The translations under genes and the position numbers were made by a program. Shown here one piece after another: positions 1-9,022 of a DNA stretch of 64,000 bases (position 1 is its first letter; every line of letters begins with the position of its first letter). Source of the DNA: Paraburkholderia sp. SOS3 (GTDB lineage Bacteria; Pseudomonadota; Gammaproteobacteria; Burkholderiales; Burkholderiaceae). Where the stretch lies: assembly GCF_001922345.1 (NCBI RefSeq), contig NZ_CP018811.1, positions 2,418,001 to 2,482,000 of the forward strand. The letters are read 5' to 3'. The notes under the pieces are model-generated. The model did not search any database. It had not been told where the DNA came from and worked only from the letters and a program-made list of their open reading frames with translations.

Positions 1-20
1 ACGATGCCCCGGCGCGCGGC

Positions 21-1979
21 GTGACGAACGCGGTGGGTGACGACCGTGACGACGAACAGCGGTCGGGCAGCAGGCACGGCACATCGCAGCCGCGCAAGGC
101 GTTGCCCGGTTTGATGCTGGGCGCGCTCGGCGTCGTGTTCGGCGATATCGGCACGAGCCCGATTTATGCCTTGCGGCAAGCGGTTAGCGACGCAGGCACG
201 GTCGACGTGCTGACCGTGATGGGCATTCTGTCGACGATCGTCTGGGCGGTCGTCATCGTCGTGATGGGCAAATACGTCTGCTATGTGATGCGCGCCGATA
301 ACGAGGGCGAGGGCGGCATCGTCGCGTTGACGGCGCTCGTGCGCTCGGGCTACGAGCAGGACAGCGTGCAGGTGCCCGCGTTGCTCGTGACGGCGGGGCT
401 GTTCGGCGCGGCGATGTTCTACGGCGATTCGATGGTCACGCCGGCCGTGTCCGTGTTGTCGGCCGTCGAGGGCTTGAGCCAGATCAGCCCGAAGTTCGAC
501 CCGCTGGTCGTGCCGATCGCGGCGGCGATTCTCGTCGCGCTGTTTCTGTTCCAGCGGCGCGGCTCGGCGGTAGTCGGCAAATCGTTCGGGCCCGTGATGG
601 CGATATGGTTCGTCTACCTGGCCGTGGTCGGTATCTATCGAATCGTGCAGCACCCCGAGGTGTTGCGTGCGTTGTCGCCGGTATGGGCCGTTGCGCTCGT
701 GCACAGCCATCCGCTAAGCGCGTTCACCGTGCTCGGCGCTGTGATTCTCGCGCTGACCGGCGCCGAGGCATTGTATGCGGACATAGGGCACTTCGGCCGT
801 CCGGCGATCCGTCTCGCGTGGCTCTTTATCGTGTTTCCGTCGATTGTCATCGGTTACTTCGGGCAGGCCGCGACGCTGCTTTTTCAGCCCGGCGCGGCGC
901 GCCAGCCGTTTTTCTTCGCCGCACCCGAGTGGGCGCTGATACCGACGGTGATCATCGCGCTGCTTGCGACCGTGATCGCGTCGCAAGCCGTGATATCGGG
1001 CGCGTTTTCCATGACGAGCCAGGCGATCGAACTCGGCTTTCTGCCGCGTCTGCGCGTCATCGAAACGTCGAAGTCGCAGCGAGGCCAGGTGTATGTGCCG
1101 GCCGTGAATGCGGTGCTGTTCGGCGCGGTGATCTTCCTCACGCTCGCGTTTCGCAGTTCGGAACGCCTGACGTCCGCATACGGAATTGCGGTAGGCCTCA
1201 CGATGCTGATCACGACCGTGCAGATGGCGAGCCTGTCGCGCCATGTCTGGCGCTGGCCGTGGTTAGCGGTGGCGGCCGTGAGCGTGCCGCTTTTCGTGAT
1301 CGATTTGCTGCTCGTCGCGTCGAACGCGCGGAAAATTCCGCAGGGCGGCTGGTTTCCGGTGGCCGTCGGCATCGTGCTGTTCGTGCTGATGTCGACCTGG
1401 TATCGCGGACGCCAGCTCGCCGCGAAGCGCACCGGGCAGGCACAGCCGCTCGACGCGTTTCTGCATGAGCTATTCAACCGCGCGGAGCCGCCGGTTCGGG
1501 TGGCGGGCACCGCCGTCTATCCGGGCAGCGCGCCTGGCCACACGCCGACGGCGCTGATCAGCAACGTGCGCCATAACCGCGTGCTGCATACGACGGTGAT
1601 CTTTTTCGCGAACCTGTCGGAGTCGGCACCGCGCGTCGACGAGCGCAACCGCATCGAGGTGCGAGATCTCGGTGCCGGCTGCTATGAGATCGTGTCGCGG
1701 CACGGCTTTGTCGAACGGCCGAATTTGCCGCAGTTGCTCGCATCGCTCGATGGCGCAGCGGGCCGGCCCGGTCCACTCGGCGACTGGCATTTCGAACCGA
1801 AACGCACGACGTTTTTCCTGCCTCGCGACGAAGTGATACCAGGCTGCTCGCACGGACAGATGCATCGCTGGCGCGAGCGGCTGTTCGGCGAGATGGCGTT
1901 TCATTCGGCGTCGAGTGCGGAGTATTACGGGCTGGCGGCGGAGGATGTCGTCGAGTTGGGCGTGCAGGTTGTGTTGTAG
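21..1979 (+). CDS. kup: Kup-family low-affinity potassium transporter
   Basis: Inner-membrane K+ uptake protein (KUP/HAK/KT family, probably K+/H+ symport). The family hallmark GVVFGDIGTSP lies near residues 37-47, followed by about twelve hydrophobic segments to about residue 460 and a soluble C-terminal domain. The 652-aa length is normal for bacterial Kup. The GTG start at 21 gives a typical short hydrophilic N-terminus, but the frame stays open to the left edge of the window, so an upstream start cannot be excluded. It stands alone; a hairpin follows at 1987. Family assignment is firm. Confidence 0.95.
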   Translation: MTNAVGDDRDDEQRSGSRHGTSQPRKALPGLMLGALGVVFGDIGTSPIYALRQAVSDAGTVDVLTVMGILSTIVWAVVIVVMGKYVCYVMRADNEGEGGIVALTALVRSGYEQDSVQVPALLVTAGLFGAAMFYGDSMVTPAVSVLSAVEGLSQISPKFDPLVVPIAAAILVALFLFQRRGSAVVGKSFGPVMAIWFVYLAVVGIYRIVQHPEVLRALSPVWAVALVHSHPLSAFTVLGAVILALTGAEALYADIGHFGRPAIRLAWLFIVFPSIVIGYFGQAATLLFQPGAARQPFFFAAPEWALIPTVIIALLATVIASQAVISGAFSMTSQAIELGFLPRLRVIETSKSQRGQVYVPAVNAVLFGAVIFLTLAFRSSERLTSAYGIAVGLTMLITTVQMASLSRHVWRWPWLAVAAVSVPLFVIDLLLVASNARKIPQGGWFPVAVGIVLFVLMSTWYRGRQLAAKRTGQAQPLDAFLHELFNRAEPPVRVAGTAVYPGSAPGHTPTALISNVRHNRVLHTTVIFFANLSESAPRVDERNRIEVRDLGAGCYEIVSRHGFVERPNLPQLLASLDGAAGRPGPLGDWHFEPKRTTFFLPRDEVIPGCSHGQMHRWRERLFGEMAFHSASSAEYYGLAAEDVVELGVQVVL

Positions 1980-1986
1980 CGCGCAG

Positions 1987-2009
1987 CAATGTCGGGCGAG
2001 CCCGCATTG
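1987..2009 (+). terminator. possible terminator hairpin after kup
   Basis: CAATG-T-CGGGC, a GA loop, then GCCCG-CATTG forms a 10-bp stem with one bulged base, starting 7 bases after the kup stop. No clear T-run follows, so it may be a Rho-assisted or weak terminator. Confidence 0.35.
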
Positions 2010-2148
2010 TAAAGATTTGCAAACCTTAGGAATCGACTGAGGTCGTCTGATAGACATACCGCGTAATGACCGTTAATTTCGCTTTTCGGGATGGTTGGTC
2101 GACATCCTGTTGAGCAGTCCGGATCACTTAACAGAAAAAGCCGGGACG

Positions 2149-4518
2149 ATGAAACGAGTCATTGCGGATATCCTGAAGTACCCGAGCGCGCGCGTGCGGC
2201 AGCGCTTCGAGCTGAAGATCGGCTCGGACCAGCCGGTCCAGCCGGACCTTTGCGCGATCAGTTTCGAATTGAACGAGGCGCTTAACGAGACGTATCGGCT
2301 CGATATCGTCGCGACGTCGGCTGACCATGCGATCGACGCGGAATGCTGCGTGGGACGGCGCGCTACTTTCACGATTGTGGAAGAAGGCTGCGTGCCGTCG
2401 ATGTCGGGACTGATCGAATCGGTTATCGCGCCCGCGCGCGTCGTGCATGGCGTGGTAACGCGCTGGGAGCGCAGGAAGACGAGCCGCGACGAGACGACCT
2501 ATGCGCTGCGTATCGAGCCGCGTTACGCACTGCTCGGCAAGGTGTGGGACTCAGGCGTATTCCGCAACGTATCGCTGAAGGAACTGATCACGGAAGCGAT
2601 CGTCGATCGCGACCTGTTCGATCCGCACGATATCGAATTTCATCTGGAAGGCCTCGACGCGAAGTTCGAGCAGACGGTGATGTACGAAGAGACCGTCAAA
2701 GCATTTGTCGATCGCCATTGCCGTCGTGCCGGCATCTATTACTACTGGAAACAGGGCAGCAAGGAAGACGGGGCGCAGCGCGACACGCTCGTGTTCGGCA
2801 ACAACCCGCGCGGCTATGTGCGTGCGCTCGAAGTGCCGTTCATGCCCGATTCGGGTCTTAGCGGCAACTGGCACGAAGCGGTGCTGTCGGTCAGCACCGT
2901 GCGTGAGCTCGTGCCGGAGCGCGTCGAGCTGTGGGACCGCAACTATCGGATACCCGACGACCCGCTGACGGCGAGCGCGATCGTCGCGCACGACGACCGC
3001 TCGATATTCGGCAGCGTGAACCGCAGCATCGAGCATCACCATTCGAGGGAAGCCGGCCAGGCGCTGGCCGATGCGCGCCGCGACGAACTGATTGCGCGGC
3101 AACAGACCCTGTATGGCACGAGCGACGCAATCGGCATGACGCCGGGCCTTGTAGTGCGGCTGACGAATCGCACGCTGGCCGAAGCGCCTTACGGCATGCT
3201 CATCACACGGCAGAAGACGACGGGCAGCCTCACGCAGCCGGTGTTCTGCGAGTTCGAGGCCACACCGGCGCACCTGACATGGCGTCCCGAATACGACCCG
3301 TTCAAGCACTGGCGTTGGGTATCGGGCGTGGTGACGGGCGTCGTGAAATCACGCGATGCACAGCCTTATGCATGGCTCGACGCACAGGGACGCTACGAAG
3401 TCGAACCTGTGTTCGCCCGCCGCAGCGGCAAGCGAGGCAAGAATCTGATGTCGTTGCGGCTGCTGCGGCCCGGCGCATCGTATCTCGGCGGTTTCCACTC
3501 GCCGCAGCTGCCTGAAACGGAGGTGCGGCTGCTTGCGACGAACGGGGATGTCGACCGCTTGCTGATTGCGGGCGCGGTCCACGACTATTCGCATCCTGAC
3601 ATCGTGCACAGCCGGGAAGGCTGGTATAGCCGCGCGGTATGGCGTTCGCCGCTCGGCGGCGCGGATCTGCGCTTCGACGACATGAAGCAGCGCGAGGGCG
3701 CGAAGCTCGCGACCGTCTACATGAAGACGTCGATGAGCCTGGGCTTTCTCGTCGACAGCGCGAAGAAAGAGCGTGGACACGGCTTCGAGATCAGCACGCA
3801 GGGCTGGGGCACGCTGCACGCGCCCAAAGGGATGATCGTGTCCGCCGATGCGCTTTCGAGCCCTGACGCGCCGCAACTGGAGATGCATGCCGCGCTTGGC
3901 GAACTTCGGGCGGCGCTGCAGCGGGTGACGGAATTGGTTAAAGCCACCACGCTTGCGAAGGCCGCGCCGGCCGATCAGGCGACGCAAGCGAGTCTGCTGA
4001 ATGCGCTGAACGACTTGAAGGCCGCGGGTCTGATCGCAAGCGCGCCGGCCGGTATTGCGCTGGCGACGCCGAAATCGGTACAGCATGCCGCTGGCGAGAA
4101 CGTGATGCTGGCGGCGGGCCGGCACGTCGACGTGAGCGCGTTCAAACGCTTCACGCTGGCTGCGGGAGAACTGATCTCGATATGCGCGCACAGACTCGGC
4201 ATGAGTCTTTTCGCGGCGAAGGGGAAGCTCGAGATTCAGGCACAAAACGATGCGCTCGATCTGCTCGCCAACCAGCAGTTGCTGATGTCGAGCACGAATG
4301 CGGACGTACTGGTGGTCGCGAAGGAAAAGGCCGTGATGGCAAGTGGCGGCGCTGCGCTGACGATCGAGAACGGCAACATCGTTTTTCATTGCCCGGGCGA
4401 GTTTCGCATCAAGGCCGCTTCGTTCGTCTACGAAGGGCCGCAGAGCATGAATCTGCCCTTACGCCAGATGCCGAAGAGTTCGCTGCAGATGCCCGACTCC
4501 TATCCTTCGTCTCTCTAA
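2149..4518 (+). CDS. vgrG: VgrG (TssI) type VI secretion spike protein
   Basis: Trimeric spike of the T6SS that carries effectors on its tip. Order: gp27-like region in about residues 10-370 (with a DRHCRRAGIYYYW stretch typical of VgrG), an OB-fold gp5-like section around 385-470, and a C-terminal DUF2345 region (about 600-750). I chose ATG 2149 (MKRVIADIL, 789 aa); an in-frame TTG at 2095 would add 18 unlikely residues. The downstream cargo gene begins 3 bases after this stop, so the two are translated together and the cargo is presumably loaded on this spike. No extra effector domain is fused to VgrG itself. Confidence 0.93.
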   Translation: MKRVIADILKYPSARVRQRFELKIGSDQPVQPDLCAISFELNEALNETYRLDIVATSADHAIDAECCVGRRATFTIVEEGCVPSMSGLIESVIAPARVVHGVVTRWERRKTSRDETTYALRIEPRYALLGKVWDSGVFRNVSLKELITEAIVDRDLFDPHDIEFHLEGLDAKFEQTVMYEETVKAFVDRHCRRAGIYYYWKQGSKEDGAQRDTLVFGNNPRGYVRALEVPFMPDSGLSGNWHEAVLSVSTVRELVPERVELWDRNYRIPDDPLTASAIVAHDDRSIFGSVNRSIEHHHSREAGQALADARRDELIARQQTLYGTSDAIGMTPGLVVRLTNRTLAEAPYGMLITRQKTTGSLTQPVFCEFEATPAHLTWRPEYDPFKHWRWVSGVVTGVVKSRDAQPYAWLDAQGRYEVEPVFARRSGKRGKNLMSLRLLRPGASYLGGFHSPQLPETEVRLLATNGDVDRLLIAGAVHDYSHPDIVHSREGWYSRAVWRSPLGGADLRFDDMKQREGAKLATVYMKTSMSLGFLVDSAKKERGHGFEISTQGWGTLHAPKGMIVSADALSSPDAPQLEMHAALGELRAALQRVTELVKATTLAKAAPADQATQASLLNALNDLKAAGLIASAPAGIALATPKSVQHAAGENVMLAAGRHVDVSAFKRFTLAAGELISICAHRLGMSLFAAKGKLEIQAQNDALDLLANQQLLMSSTNADVLVVAKEKAVMASGGAALTIENGNIVFHCPGEFRIKAASFVYEGPQSMNLPLRQMPKSSLQMPDSYPSSL

Positions 4519-4521
4519 CTC

Positions 4522-7062
4522 ATGATTATCAGCCCTCCCTTCCTGCCGCCGGCGGGTGTTGTTTGCGCCGACGAGTATGAAACCGATCCGATGATGGCGG
4601 CCGTCGAGCAGTGTGAACTTGGCCACCACGGCATTTATCCGATTGCGTTCGACCGGCGCTGGCATTGTGGTATGCATCTCGCGCCGAACGATCAGACCGA
4701 GCCTGTCAGAGCGATCGCCGATGGCGAGGTGATCGCGTTTCGCGTGGCGGGAACGGCGATTTCCGATGGACAACCCGATGAGAAAACGGGAAAGCCGGCG
4801 CTGAATTCCAACACGGGTTTCGTATTGCTCAAGCATGTGACCGATACGGGCGACGGGCGGACCATCACGTTCTATTCGCTGTACATGCATCTGCGGGACA
4901 TGGCGGAGCAGGAGCGTCTCGAGCGCCAGCCGAACGATCCGCCACAACAAGGCTCTGCTACCGCATTGCCCGCGTGGCTGTTGGACAACGCTGGCGGCAA
5001 GGACGGCAAGGTCCAGTCAGGCGGCAGGAGGAAGGTCTATCGGAAGGACAGGCTCGGATATTGGGGCGCCTGCCATGGACAGCCGCATCTGCACTTCGAG
5101 ATTTTCATGACCGAAGCGGACTTTGGCGCGTGGTTCGAACAGGACGGGCACAAGGTGCAGCTTGGCGTGGCGAACCCGGTACAGCCGGCATCGCGCGACT
5201 ACTGGGGGCACAGCTATTTCGTGATTTCTGGCGGTCAGGCGTTGGTCAGCGCACCGCCGGGCAGACGCGATAGCCCTTATTTTCCGACGCTTGCCGCGTG
5301 GACGGTGCCGGCGAACAGCAAGCTGTACGTCGAGGCGTACTTCCACAAGGGGCAGCGTTATACGCGATCGTGGTTCGATGAAGCGGGCGACGGCAACAAG
5401 CTTACGCTGCTCACGGAGCAGCCGGTGAAAGACCGGTACGCGGACTATGAGTACAAGCTTTATCAGCGCGCGGTGGACCTCTATCCAGCCTGTCCGAGCG
5501 ATGGTTATGAGCTGATGCGCTTCGGCCGCATCCTCTCGGAGCAGCCGACGCTGCCTGCTGCCGATCGTGCGACGTGGGTGGCAGTGCCGTTCGATGCGAA
5601 TGGCACGCAGGGGTATGTCGACGTCAATCAGAGCGCCATTCTGAAGCTGTCGGATGCGGATTTCCCGTTCTTCACCGGGTGGAAGAAGATCGACGATGGG
5701 AATACGCCGTTCGATCAAGATGGGCTGTGCGGCTATGCCGAACTGCGCAGGATCGTCGGTGATGTCGAGGCACAGATTGCGACGTCGGCTGAGGAAGGGC
5801 CGCATGCGTTGCGCCGAGACCAGGGGAAAGTGGGTGAAGGGCACGGCACCCAAGCAGTGGGGTTGCCGTTAGGGAAGCTGCAGTATGGGCACGGTGGATT
5901 CAGCGACGCGTCGAACGTGGCCGATCCGGAATTCAGACACGAAGACCGGTTGACGGCCTACGTGCAGGGCGATGCGGCGATTCGCAACAGGCTCAAGGGC
6001 TTCGTTTGCCACGCTCCGAGCGAATGGGATGCGACGACAGATGAAGAGCGCTTCAAAAGGCTCAACGAGCCGGATGGATTCTTTGGCAAGCGTAAGGAAA
6101 GCGATCCGAATGGGTACGAAAACTTCATTGCGTTCCGGAAGCGGTTTCAGTTTATTGAACAGACTCCGTTGAGGGGAGGGCAGAGGTTTTGGTTCTTTCA
6201 TCCGTTGGCGTTTATTCGGCATTTCAGGAAGTGTGGGTGGCTGAGTGGGAACGAGTTGACGCAGTTGGTCCCCACAAAGGCGATGCGAAAGGATAGTCGC
6301 GGAGCATGGGTATCGGAAAGGGTCGTGATAAGTGAGCAAGCTGACTCGATCATCGCAAACGGGCGTGGCCATCTGAATGGGTCACTGTGCATGCACAGCA
6401 TTTCTTCCAGCCCATTGCGGATGGCCGCATTCTTCGCAAATGCCACCCAGGAAACGCAATGGTTTGGAAAGTTGCATGAACGCAACGCTGTCGCGTGGTA
6501 TGCCCCATGGGACGGACGTGGCTTTTTGCAACTCACGGGTCCAGGCAACTACATCAAATATTGGCGTTTCCTTGGGCGAAACATCCCCGAGTCACTTAAG
6601 GCAGCGTTAAATACCGCTGCCATAAAGGCACACCAGACGCAAAAAAACGACTCCTTGTCGGACAAATCATTTAAGGAATTAACAACAGAGATGATCAAGT
6701 GGCGCAACGAGGTGCAAGCCGATGGGACTGACCCCTCCCGCAGTGCTGCAGCGTATTGGAGTTGGACACAAGCCGCCATGTTTGCGGACTGCTTCCCCGT
6801 GCTGAAGCGTGAGATCCGAACAGTAAACAACATGCCGAATGTCTATTACAGCTGTGAGTCGTTCGGGCAAGTGGCGGCTACGGTCAATTTCGGTAGCCCC
6901 GTTAGCGATCTATCAAATATCAACAAGGTCAACGGCATTGTGGCGAGATGCCAGGCATACGTAAATGCGCTGATGGTCCTGGTGGATTACATACCTTTTC
7001 CGGATATGGATGGGCATCTAACAGCCATGCCAGAAGGCTATCAGCGGAGGAATGTGTCATGA
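4522..7062 (+). CDS. T6SS cargo effector: M23-like peptidase plus GH19-like lysozyme domain
   Basis: Large (846 aa) predicted peptidoglycan-degrading effector. N-terminal LytM/M23-like metallopeptidase: WHCGMH with His48 and His52, YMHL with His123, and HLH at 189-191. In the canonical first motif (HxxxD) the Asp is replaced here by His52. The C-terminal part (about 610-700) resembles GH19 chitinase/lysozyme: ATQETQWFG with likely catalytic Glu644, then DGRGFLQLTG at 664-673, the substrate-cleft signature. There is no signal peptide, as expected for a T6SS cargo. It sits between vgrG and a secreted probable immunity gene that it overlaps by 4 bases (ATGA). GC content drops visibly in its last third (after about 6240), suggesting the GH19 module was acquired or exchanged. 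Domain calls come from motifs by eye. Confidence 0.85.
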   Translation: MIISPPFLPPAGVVCADEYETDPMMAAVEQCELGHHGIYPIAFDRRWHCGMHLAPNDQTEPVRAIADGEVIAFRVAGTAISDGQPDEKTGKPALNSNTGFVLLKHVTDTGDGRTITFYSLYMHLRDMAEQERLERQPNDPPQQGSATALPAWLLDNAGGKDGKVQSGGRRKVYRKDRLGYWGACHGQPHLHFEIFMTEADFGAWFEQDGHKVQLGVANPVQPASRDYWGHSYFVISGGQALVSAPPGRRDSPYFPTLAAWTVPANSKLYVEAYFHKGQRYTRSWFDEAGDGNKLTLLTEQPVKDRYADYEYKLYQRAVDLYPACPSDGYELMRFGRILSEQPTLPAADRATWVAVPFDANGTQGYVDVNQSAILKLSDADFPFFTGWKKIDDGNTPFDQDGLCGYAELRRIVGDVEAQIATSAEEGPHALRRDQGKVGEGHGTQAVGLPLGKLQYGHGGFSDASNVADPEFRHEDRLTAYVQGDAAIRNRLKGFVCHAPSEWDATTDEERFKRLNEPDGFFGKRKESDPNGYENFIAFRKRFQFIEQTPLRGGQRFWFFHPLAFIRHFRKCGWLSGNELTQLVPTKAMRKDSRGAWVSERVVISEQADSIIANGRGHLNGSLCMHSISSSPLRMAAFFANATQETQWFGKLHERNAVAWYAPWDGRGFLQLTGPGNYIKYWRFLGRNIPESLKAALNTAAIKAHQTQKNDSLSDKSFKELTTEMIKWRNEVQADGTDPSRSAAAYWSWTQAAMFADCFPVLKREIRTVNNMPNVYYSCESFGQVAATVNFGSPVSDLSNINKVNGIVARCQAYVNALMVLVDYIPFPDMDGHLTAMPEGYQRRNVS

Positions 7063-7679
7063 GAAGGACTATAGTCGGGGTAATAGCATGGGGTATGACG
7101 GCGCTGGCTGCCAATGCCGAAGAGCCCGTTAGCCCGCAGTCCGTTGAGACGGAGGTCGTTTTCGGCCAATGTCATTTCAAACTGAAAGATCCGTATGGAG
7201 CGGACTTCCGCGCAACGAGATCTCGTCTGCCGCCAATGGCAAATTACATTGCGAATGTCAACACGGGCGGAGCTTACCCGTTTGAAATATGGATTCAGTT
7301 TAGTTGTCAAGATCCGGCAACTGCACAAACATTGTCCGAACGTGCTCTTATCAAAATGACTGATAAAGGATGGGTTCTTGATCCAACGCCAGGCCGCGAA
7401 ATAATCGAACAACAACATACGACGTTTTATCCGCTACACGGCAAAGGATGGATCGGAGGGGGTACAACACAGGATGATGTGAACGGAGATGAGGCTCGGC
7501 GGATGCGTACCTTCAATTTTTGTATTCCGCATCGGCAGCTGGCAGTTTGCGGATATGTCGATGTTGGCTACCTGTTAAAGCCGAAAGAATCTGTGTTTCC
7601 TCAGGTCATCCAGTTATTGCAAAGCATCGAATTCATCGACATGCAAGCTGTCGTACCGGCAGATACAGCAAACCCATGA
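7059..7679 (+). CDS. secreted probable immunity protein for the T6SS cargo
   Basis: 206 aa with a signal peptide (MRRTIVGVIAWGMTALAANA, cleavage expected after ANA), so periplasmic, where a peptidoglycan hydrolase would act on kin cells. Start chosen at ATG 7059: it overlaps the cargo stop (ATGA) and has a strong GCGGAGGAA ribosome site. The mature part has four cysteines (in FGQCHF, FSCQD, NFCIPH and AVCGY) that could form two disulfides. Composition is lower in GC than the flanking backbone. I recognise no named family; the immunity role is inferred from position, overlap and export. Confidence 0.7.
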   Translation: MRRTIVGVIAWGMTALAANAEEPVSPQSVETEVVFGQCHFKLKDPYGADFRATRSRLPPMANYIANVNTGGAYPFEIWIQFSCQDPATAQTLSERALIKMTDKGWVLDPTPGREIIEQQHTTFYPLHGKGWIGGGTTQDDVNGDEARRMRTFNFCIPHRQLAVCGYVDVGYLLKPKESVFPQVIQLLQSIEFIDMQAVVPADTANP

Positions 7680-7794
7680 TTCGATGATAGGCGGCCAACC
7701 TGGAAATGACGCAGGTAATTAAAAGTTAAAATGTCTATCTTCCAAATTCGATTCTTTCCGTCGCCCGCATAAACTCGGCAATTAACGTGAATAA

Positions 7795-8004
7795 GCGAAT
7801 ATCGGAGGATTTTTCAAACAATTGAAAGGAGATGACTGGGAGAGTTTTATAGCTGATTATCCAATGGAAAAGAATAAAAATGCGCCCGATGGTACTAAAT
7901 TTTGCCTCGCTCATGGAGATAACGTCATCGCATGTGTCTCGGGTGAGGATTTTGGAATTAAAAATCCAATCGTGCAGTTGATGAGTCAATCGAGAAAACC
8001 TTGA
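7795..8004 (+). pseudogene. remnant open frame in AT-rich patch after immunity gene
   Basis: The 355-bp stretch 7680-8034 has no convincing intact gene. It contains an open frame after a stop at 7792, reading GGFFKQLKGDDWESF then a 45-residue tail to the stop at 8004. It has codon-like content but no good start or ribosome site (only TTG 7822 or an internal ATG). It looks like the 3' end of a decayed cargo or immunity gene, comparable to debris left by cassette exchange behind vgrG genes. Identity unknown. Confidence 0.3.
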
Positions 8005-8034
8005 TTTCAATAAAATTAAATTTTGGTCCCGTAA

Positions 8035-8592
8035 ATGAGTGAACAAAATTCATCTTTAAAATTTTTTATAATAACTGGCATTTACTTTTCTGTTGCTTTA
8101 GGCGTGCTTTCTCCAGTCCAAGCTGATGAGTACTCTCCCAGCCTATCTTTTACGAATGATTTGCCATCCAATTTTAAGACTCTTTTGTCGAGAGACGGTT
8201 TTGTTTTTCCCGATTCGAAAGGGGGTGTTGTTTGGAAGATCGATGGAGTGCGGCACTTCTTTTTGCTGCTTCAAGCTCATGACGATGGTTGCGGTATCGT
8301 AACGATGAGCGAAAAGGATGTCACCTACAAGCTCGTAGAGTCTTACGATCGGTGCCATATAATTGGGGTTCCCCAGATAGTAGACTTGGTTGGGCAAGGA
8401 GATAAAAGTATTGTTGTCAAGATGAGATTGCATTCTAATGGTTTTGAGGATGGAACTGTAGAACATATAAATGCCTATCTGTATGCGAAAGAAAGAGGAG
8501 AATTTTGCCGGAATGAAGATGCGGGAAGTTTTGCCGATGGAATGAGAGTACCCAATGCAGTGATTAAATTTGGGCCATCGGACTGTAGATAG
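8035..8592 (+). CDS. secreted protein of unknown function, T6SS cargo region
   Basis: 185 aa with an N-terminal signal peptide ending near VQA-DE (residues 30-32), so exported. The mature part has four cysteines (DGCGIV, YDRCHI, EFCRNE, SDCR). No family recognised. It is AT-rich compared with every gene outside 6240-8755 and has no obvious Shine-Dalgarno; ATG 8035 is fixed by an in-frame stop immediately upstream (TAAATG). Its position behind a probable immunity gene suggests a second, orphan immunity protein, but this is inference. Confidence 0.6.
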   Translation: MSEQNSSLKFFIITGIYFSVALGVLSPVQADEYSPSLSFTNDLPSNFKTLLSRDGFVFPDSKGGVVWKIDGVRHFFLLLQAHDDGCGIVTMSEKDVTYKLVESYDRCHIIGVPQIVDLVGQGDKSIVVKMRLHSNGFEDGTVEHINAYLYAKERGEFCRNEDAGSFADGMRVPNAVIKFGPSDCR

Positions 8593-8714
8593 TCTTCAAA
8601 GGGAAATGTGCGGAAATGCACATCACGGATGCAATATCTATCCACGTAAATTCACTTGTGATCTAGCAGGCTAAACGCATTTCTGGGCGTTAAACGCAAT
8701 TTACGAGATTTACA

Positions 8715-8727
8715 CTCGAATTTCGAG
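8715..8727. promoter_or_regulatory. palindrome upstream of the PAAR operon
   Basis: CTCGAA-T-TTCGAG, a 13-bp perfect dyad 28 bases before the PAAR start, in an AT-rich leader (8593-8755) that also holds two near copies of TAAACGCA about 20 bases apart. Could be an operator for the PAAR-tssM-tssF operon; no experimental parallel is known to me. Confidence 0.3.
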
Positions 8728-8755
8728 CTAAGGATATTTAAATGAGAGACCCGTT

Positions 8756-9022
8756 ATGACCTCCAGATCCCCCATCCGCCAAGGCGACGCACTCGAAAAC
8801 GGCGGCGAAGTGACAACCGCATCGTCCGGCATGACGTTCATGGGCCGCCTGCTCGCCTGCCGAGGCGACGAAGCGCTCTGCGCGCTGCACGGCAAGACCA
8901 CAATCGCCGAAGGCGCGGCATCATTCCCCGGCAAGACCGGCCAACCCGTCGCTATGCATCGGCATCTGTGCGCGTGCGGCTGCCGGCTGATCTCGTCGCT
9001 GCTGAACGTGAGCATCGCCTGA
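8756..9022 (+). CDS. PAAR-domain T6SS spike-tip protein
   Basis: 88 aa. Sharp tip that caps VgrG. Pattern RQGDALENGGEV...GKTTIAEGAAS followed by a His/Cys-rich end (AMHRHLCACGC) fits the PAAR fold, in which His and Cys side chains bind a zinc ion at the tip. Starts at ATG 8756 and overlaps the next gene by one base (TGATG at 9020-9024). It is the first gene of a four-gene run through tssF. Confidence 0.85.
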   Translation: MTSRSPIRQGDALENGGEVTTASSGMTFMGRLLACRGDEALCALHGKTTIAEGAASFPGKTGQPVAMHRHLCACGCRLISSLLNVSIA

